From positions 7,184 through 14,491 of the forward strand of contig DDIP01000093.1 of the NCBI GenBank assembly GCA_002338605.1: a stretch of DNA of 7,308 nt, written 5' to 3'. The position numbers and the translations under genes are program-made. The stretch comes from Proteobacteria bacterium UBA1847. GTDB lineage: Bacteria; Pseudomonadota; Gammaproteobacteria; Steroidobacterales; Woeseiaceae. Positions 6,243 through 7,308 of this stretch are shown piece by piece; the stretch's first letter is position 1; each line of letters begins with the position of its first letter. Under the pieces are notes generated by a model. That model searched no databases and was not told the DNA's origin. It saw only the letters and a list, made by a program, of their open reading frames with translations.

Positions 6243-6248
6243 AGTATA
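6243..6248 (-). promoter_or_regulatory. Probable -10 box of cmoA
   Basis: TATACT on the minus strand differs from the consensus at one base and is followed by CCCCTC and the cmoA ATG. The transcription start would fall at or next to the A of the start codon. No good -35 hexamer is present at 16-18 bp (TAGGTT at 17 bp), so the promoter may depend on an activator or the call may be wrong. Confidence 0.45.
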
Positions 6249-6275
6249 TTGGCGCCGCCAGACTGAACCTAGGGT

Positions 6276-6281
6276 TACAAT
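6276..6281 (+). promoter_or_regulatory. Probable -10 box of the M15B peptidase gene
   Basis: TACAAT on the plus strand ends 7 nt before the ATG at 6289, and no purine-rich ribosome site lies between. The -35 region at 17 bp (CGCCGC) is not recognisable. The symmetric element AACC-TAG-GGTT (6266-6276), with CCTAGG at its centre, touches the box and could bind a regulator. Confidence 0.4.
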
Positions 6282-6288
6282 TCGCAAT

Positions 6289-6798
6289 ATGCTGAGCGAA
6301 CTTCACAAAGAACTCGGGATTCCCGACGATTACGGCAGTGACGGGCTGAAGCCCGCCTACCGGGAGGCCACCGACCTCGTCGAGGTTGGCGAAAACTATG
6401 TCGGGCGCATGCAAAGACTGTCCGTCGCAACGGCTGATGCCTGGCGGGAGATGCAGGGGGCCGCGGCAGCGGACGGAGTGGTATTGGTGCTCGTTTCCGG
6501 CTATCGCAGTTTCGAGTACCAGGCGGGATTGATTCGAAAGAAAATCGAGTCTGGACAATCACTTGGTGAGATATTGGCCGTCAATGCCGCGCCCGGTTTC
6601 AGCGAACACCATACCGGTCGTGCCATCGATATTGCAACGCCGGCCTCGGAGCCGCTGACTGAGGAGTTTGAGGAGACGGCAGCGTTCACATGGCTCAGCC
6701 AGAACGCGTCCCGGTTCGGCTTTTCGATGACCTATCCGCGCAATAATCCCCAGGGATTCATTTATGAGCCCTGGCATTGGGCAAAATCAGCTGTTTAG
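6289..6798 (+). CDS. Peptidase M15B (VanY-like) D-alanyl-D-alanine carboxypeptidase family protein
   Basis: This 169-residue zinc peptidase resembles the VanY/DdcY-type carboxypeptidases that trim the terminal D-alanine from peptidoglycan peptides. The metal-site motif SxHxxGxAxD is seen as SEHHTGRAID (105-114; zinc ligands His107 and Asp114), followed by EPWHW (160-164) with the catalytic Glu160 and third ligand His163. VSGYRSFEYQ (69-78) supplies the conserved YRS and Gln. There is no signal peptide or membrane anchor, so the product would stay in the cytoplasm, perhaps acting on recycled or precursor muropeptides; that is inference. The ATG at 6289 gives the family-like start MLSELHKELGIP. 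In-frame TTG 6223, GTG 6229 and ATG 6235 exist but overlap cmoA and add an atypical arginine-rich stretch. No Shine-Dalgarno sequence is visible. The tRNA promoter begins 3 nt after the stop. Confidence 0.9.
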   Translation: MLSELHKELGIPDDYGSDGLKPAYREATDLVEVGENYVGRMQRLSVATADAWREMQGAAAADGVVLVLVSGYRSFEYQAGLIRKKIESGQSLGEILAVNAAPGFSEHHTGRAIDIATPASEPLTEEFEETAAFTWLSQNASRFGFSMTYPRNNPQGFIYEPWHWAKSAV

Positions 6799-6801
6799 CT
6801 G

Positions 6802-6837
6802 TTGACACCCGGGCAGGGGAATTAGACAATGCCCGGC
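6802..6837 (+). promoter_or_regulatory. Strong promoter of the tRNA-Tyr-Gly-Thr operon, with GC-rich discriminator
   Basis: A consensus TTGACA (6802-6807) is followed after 17 bp by GACAAT (6825-6830) and then the GC-rich discriminator GCCCGGC (6831-6837), typical of stable-RNA promoters under growth-rate and ppGpp control. Transcription would start at about 6837, some 10 nt before tRNA-Tyr. A 7-bp inverted repeat, CCGGGCA (6809-6815) and TGCCCGG (6830-6836), lies across the spacer and discriminator. No separate terminator for the preceding peptidase gene is visible. Confidence 0.8.
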
Positions 6838-6846
6838 TTGCGTACC

Positions 6847-6932
6847 GGAGGGGTACTCAAGCGGTCAACGAGGGCAGACTGTAAATCTGCTGGCTTATGC
6901 CTACGTAGGTTCGAATCCTACCCCCTCCACCA
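6847..6932 (+). tRNA. tRNA-Tyr (anticodon GTA)
   Basis: This is an 86-nt class II tRNA with encoded CCA. The acceptor stem GGAGGGG (6847-6853) pairs with CCCCTCC (6922-6928), followed by discriminator A and CCA (6930-6932). The anticodon stem GCAGA/TCTGC (6874-6878, 6886-6890) carries the loop CTGTAAA with GTA at 6881-6883. The long variable arm has a GGC/GCC stem (6892-6894, 6899-6901), and the T arm is GTAGG-TTCGAAT-CCTAC (6905-6921). It corresponds in position to tyrU of the E. coli tufB operon. Confidence 0.97.
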
Positions 6933-7159
6933 GACGATGGTGTGGCTGGGAGGGTTCCCGGTTATTAGCCAGCAACGCGACGAAACAGACAGGAATAATT
7001 GATATCCGGACGGTTTAAAAAAACAGACTGTCAGGATTTTTGTACGCCGGTAAAAGTGACGCTTGAGTCATTGTTGACGGCGTTACAGGGTCTTAAGTAA
7101 CACGCGAGGCGAACGAACGACGACCATGCCTATTTATAGTGTCATGGTTGGTAGAAAAG
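6933..7159 (+). other. 227-nt tRNA-Tyr to tRNA-Gly spacer with hairpins and weak promoter-like boxes
   Basis: The spacer holds no gene. Just after tRNA-Tyr there is a compound hairpin (TGGCT 6943-6947 with AGCCA 6967-6971, inner GGGA/TCCC), perhaps a processing signal. A second hairpin pairs GACGGTTT (7009-7016) with AGACTGTC (7025-7032), including two G-U pairs and an A-rich loop, and is followed 4 nt later by five T (7037-7041), like a poor terminator. TTGACG (7074-7079) with TAACAC (7098-7103), or TATAGT (7135-7140), might form a second weak promoter. AAACAGAC occurs twice (6983-6990 and 7021-7028). Confidence 0.5.
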
Positions 7160-7233
7160 GCGGGTGTAGTTCAACGGTAGAACCTCAGCCTTCCAAGCTG
7201 ATGATGTGGGTTCGATTCCCATCACCCGCTCCA
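7160..7233 (+). tRNA. tRNA-Gly (anticodon TCC)
   Basis: This is a 74-nt tRNA with encoded CCA. The acceptor stem GCGGGTG (7160-7166) pairs with CACCCGC (7223-7229), then discriminator T and CCA (7231-7233). The anticodon stem TCAGC/GCTGA (7185-7189, 7197-7201) carries the loop CTTCCAA with TCC at 7192-7194. The T arm contains GGGTTCGATTCCC. It matches glyT of the E. coli tyrU-glyT-thrT-tufB operon in order and sequence type. Confidence 0.97.
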
Positions 7234-7279
7234 AATTGGAAGGAAGTGTCGAAACTCTGACGTGCCCGGCGAAGGAATT

Positions 7280-7308
7280 GCCCACATAGCTCAGGGGCAG
7301 AGCACTTC
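7280..7308 (+). tRNA. Probable tRNA-Thr, first 29 nt only
   Basis: The window ends inside this gene. GCCCACA would be the 5' acceptor strand, followed by TA and a D arm GCTC-AGGGGCA-GAGC, then A and CTTC, the start of the anticodon stem. The anticodon is outside the window, so identity rests on order (Tyr, Gly, then Thr in the tufB operon) and on resemblance to tRNA-Thr(GGT) starts. It lies 46 nt after tRNA-Gly, consistent with one transcript. Confidence 0.7.

Noticed and set aside
6237..6287. 17-residue N-terminal extension of CmoA
   Set aside because: CmoA proteins begin near DKIYD; the extension is only open frame through the divergent promoter region.
6223..6288. Longer N-terminus of the M15B peptidase from TTG 6223, GTG 6229 or ATG 6235
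   Set aside because: It overlaps the cmoA start, adds an atypical stretch and would place the gene's start inside cmoA's promoter; the ATG at 6289 fits the family start.

Overview
This window looks like ordinary chromosome from a moderately GC-rich gammaproteobacterium. The main evidence is an adjacent, overlapping cmoA-cmoB pair (a largely gammaproteobacterial tRNA wobble-modification operon) next to a tRNA-Tyr / tRNA-Gly / tRNA-Thr cluster in the order seen in front of tufB in E. coli and relatives. Genus cannot be read from the sequence. No mobile element, CRISPR array or phage gene was found.

Layout. (1) 1-176: 3' end of an O6-alkylguanine-DNA alkyltransferase gene (+). (2) 171-2304, minus strand: a two-gene unit of a SLC13/DASS anion:sodium symporter followed by a flavin-nucleotide-binding PNPOx-like protein. 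(3) 2305-2766: a 462-bp gap with no convincing protein gene, several small hairpins, and a strong plus-strand intrinsic terminator ending 15 nt before the next start codon. (4) 2767-3582 (+): an outer-membrane-type lipoprotein with two cupin-like halves (DUF4437-like) but almost no histidine. (5) 3579-4517, minus strand: a GbsR/MarR-type regulator followed by a DCC-family (DUF393) thiol-disulfide oxidoreductase, with a promoter and a perfect 20-bp palindromic operator in front of the regulator. (6) 4594-6236, minus strand: cmoB and cmoA, transcribed cmoA to cmoB with an ATGA overlap. (7) 6289-6798 (+): a peptidase M15B (VanY-like) carboxypeptidase, divergent from cmoA across only 52 bp. (8) 6802-7308 (+): a tRNA promoter, tRNA-Tyr(GTA), tRNA-Gly(TCC) and the first 29 nt of a probable tRNA-Thr; tuf would be expected just outside the window.

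CmoA makes carboxy-S-adenosylmethionine and CmoB uses it to build 5-oxyacetyluridine at wobble position 34. The regulator and DCC protein form a short, probably self-repressed redox operon. Packing is tight: both convergent gene pairs stop inside shared palindromes (CTATAG and TTCTAGAA), leaving no room for terminators.

The points most worth checking are the DCC gene, which has an intact CxxC reading frame but no ATG/GTG/TTG/CTG start (an ATC sits where the start should be, 7 nt after AGGA), and the orphan terminator with hairpins at about 2460-2751, which could mark an undescribed small RNA or a regulated leader. I did not find a clearly novel multi-gene system.
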